Shown: piece after piece, positions 63,067 through 64,000 of the stretch | Position numbering within the stretch: position 1 is the stretch's first letter | Layout of the letters: every line of letters begins with the position of its first letter | Origin: Anoplolepis gracilipes | Taxonomy: Eukaryota > Arthropoda > Insecta > Hymenoptera > Formicidae | Assembly (NCBI RefSeq): GCF_047496725.1 | Contig: NC_132975.1 | Span: forward strand, 3,958,501-4,022,500 | DNA: 64,000 nucleotides | Reading direction: 5' to 3' | The notes under the pieces: model-generated | Database searches by the model: none | Told to the model about the DNA's origin: nothing | The model's input: only the letters and a program-made list of their open reading frames with translations | Translations under genes and position numbers: made by a program

Positions 63067-63500
63067 TTAATTATAATTATTAACTTTTATAATATTTTGC
63101 TTGCCTTTTTTTGTTGCACTTATTTTTTTTGCATCTTTATTTATCTGTTGGGAATATTGCCTCAACCTTAAGCTTAAATAGTATGTCATTGCATAGGATA
63201 GAAGCTCAGAACTATACTCTGTGCAAGGAAATGAAAATTTATAGTTATTTAACATTTCATTAACTGTCTCCTTATAAACATTTGGGGAAGATACATGCTT
63301 TTTGAGAAATAAGCTTCGACTTCTCGAAGCATTAAAAAAAAATTTGTATTAGGATGGATTAAAAAACCTGTTGATTTTAAATTGATAATTTCAGCAGAGG
63401 GTAACTGAGAGAAGGCTTTAGGTATCCGTATAGCTATTTTACACGTATCACAAGCAAAATGCTTTTCTATTTGTTTGCAAACGTATCCTGAAAAAAGAAA
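63067..63500 (-). pseudogene. Possible P-like transposase remnant, part 2
   Basis: In several frames on the minus strand: CKQIEKHFACDTCKIAI (63480-63430), FSQLPSAEIINLKSTGFLI then PNTNFF, EVEAYFSK, and 63255-63067 (SSELLSYAMTYYLSLRLRQY). The order of a Cys-X2-Cys pair, a GxLI-like turn, a Glu-Phe motif and a helical Arg-rich end fits the tail of P-type (or hAT-type) transposases. Frame changes lie near 63345 and 63260. Confidence 0.4.
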
Positions 63501-64000
63501 CTAATATTATATTTTTAATCGGAATAAAAAGCATGGAAAATCATTATCCTAGTTTTATAAAACCTAAAAAAAAATTTAATAAAAAACCTGCAAATAAAAT
63601 AATGTGATTAAAGTACTGACACAGGAATTTGTTATGTGAGGTTCAAATATTTTCCACAAAAAAATAAAAATTTCAATTATTATATTTCTTGTAGTTTTGT
63701 ACATTTACTATATTTTAAAATGCAGCATTTTTAGCTTCTTAAAATAATTAAAAAAATATTCATTAATTATTTTTCATTTAAAATAATTTATAAATAATAA
63801 TTATTTTTATATAATAATTATTATAATTATTATTTTTATATAAAAATAAATTTCACAGGTCATCATTAATTATCATCTTTATTGATAATTTAATAGTTAA
63901 ATTATCAATAAACATGATTTTTCACAAATAACCTGTCACGTAATAAATTATACAGTCGACGACCGCTGCATGAAAATAATCATGTTCGACGACATCATCA
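63501..64000. other. AT-rich end of the window
   Basis: No coding region. A short palindrome ATTGATAATTTAA / TTAAATTATCAAT is at about 63880-63912. Confidence 0.5.

Overview
Eukaryotic, AT-rich genomic DNA, most likely from an insect and plausibly an ant or other hymenopteran. The reasons are spliceosomal introns, many TA and CA microsatellites, fragments of an insect-like CDP-diacylglycerol synthase gene, and a repeat complement (Ty3/Gypsy, Penelope-like, Polinton, foldback and MITE families) typical of insect genomes. No intact host gene, rRNA or tRNA was found; almost everything recognisable is mobile DNA in various stages of decay.

Layout. 1-2664: a composite repeat ending in two exons of a CDP-diacylglycerol synthase (CdsA) pseudogene. 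3151-4064: a foldback MITE. 4098-6055: a GC-richer unexplained block. 7096-10779 (minus): a decayed DDE transposase gene whose C-terminus looks like a ubiquitin-hydrolase-type cysteine peptidase. 11528-11940: a foldback MITE. 12395-20457: a full-length Ty3/Gypsy element (Gypsy-A) with 98-99% similar LTRs and a 4-bp target duplication. It sits at the 3' edge of a second, inverted CdsA pseudogene copy (20468-21540), which is followed by the same repeats as the first copy (21540-23270). 23280-56190: a foldback element split open by a nest of insertions. 56190-62078: more copies of the same repeat families, a 0.8-kb palindrome, a second large foldback and a second copy of the first MITE. 62336-63500: remnants of a probable P-like transposase.

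The centre is the most informative part. A minus-strand Gypsy-B element (LTRs 54597-55055 and 23712-24170, both 459 bp) is cut twice. Gypsy-C (24545-27786) sits in the end of its pol with a 5-bp target duplication. A 22.2-kb Polinton/Maverick (adintovirus-like) element (29389-51555) sits between its reverse transcriptase and RNase H, flanked by the 6-bp duplication ATCTAT. The Polinton is itself interrupted by a Penelope-like element (about 47329-50711) with a 15-bp duplication. With the insertions removed, Gypsy-B is about 5.9 kb and the Polinton about 18.8 kb, both normal sizes.

The Polinton carries almost the whole expected gene set: protein-primed DNA polymerase B, retroviral-type integrase with chromodomain, packaging ATPase, adenain-like protease, a virion protein with a phospholipase A2 domain, penton-like and major capsid proteins, and several small or unassigned genes. 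It also has about 1.9-kb terminal inverted repeats that contain a small spliced gene. Most of its genes are broken by a few stops and frameshifts. Six in-frame stops fall where I expect tryptophan, so it looks like a fairly recent endogenised virus-like element now decaying. Coordinates of TSDs, splice sites and stops were read by eye; family names rest on motif recognition, not on a search.
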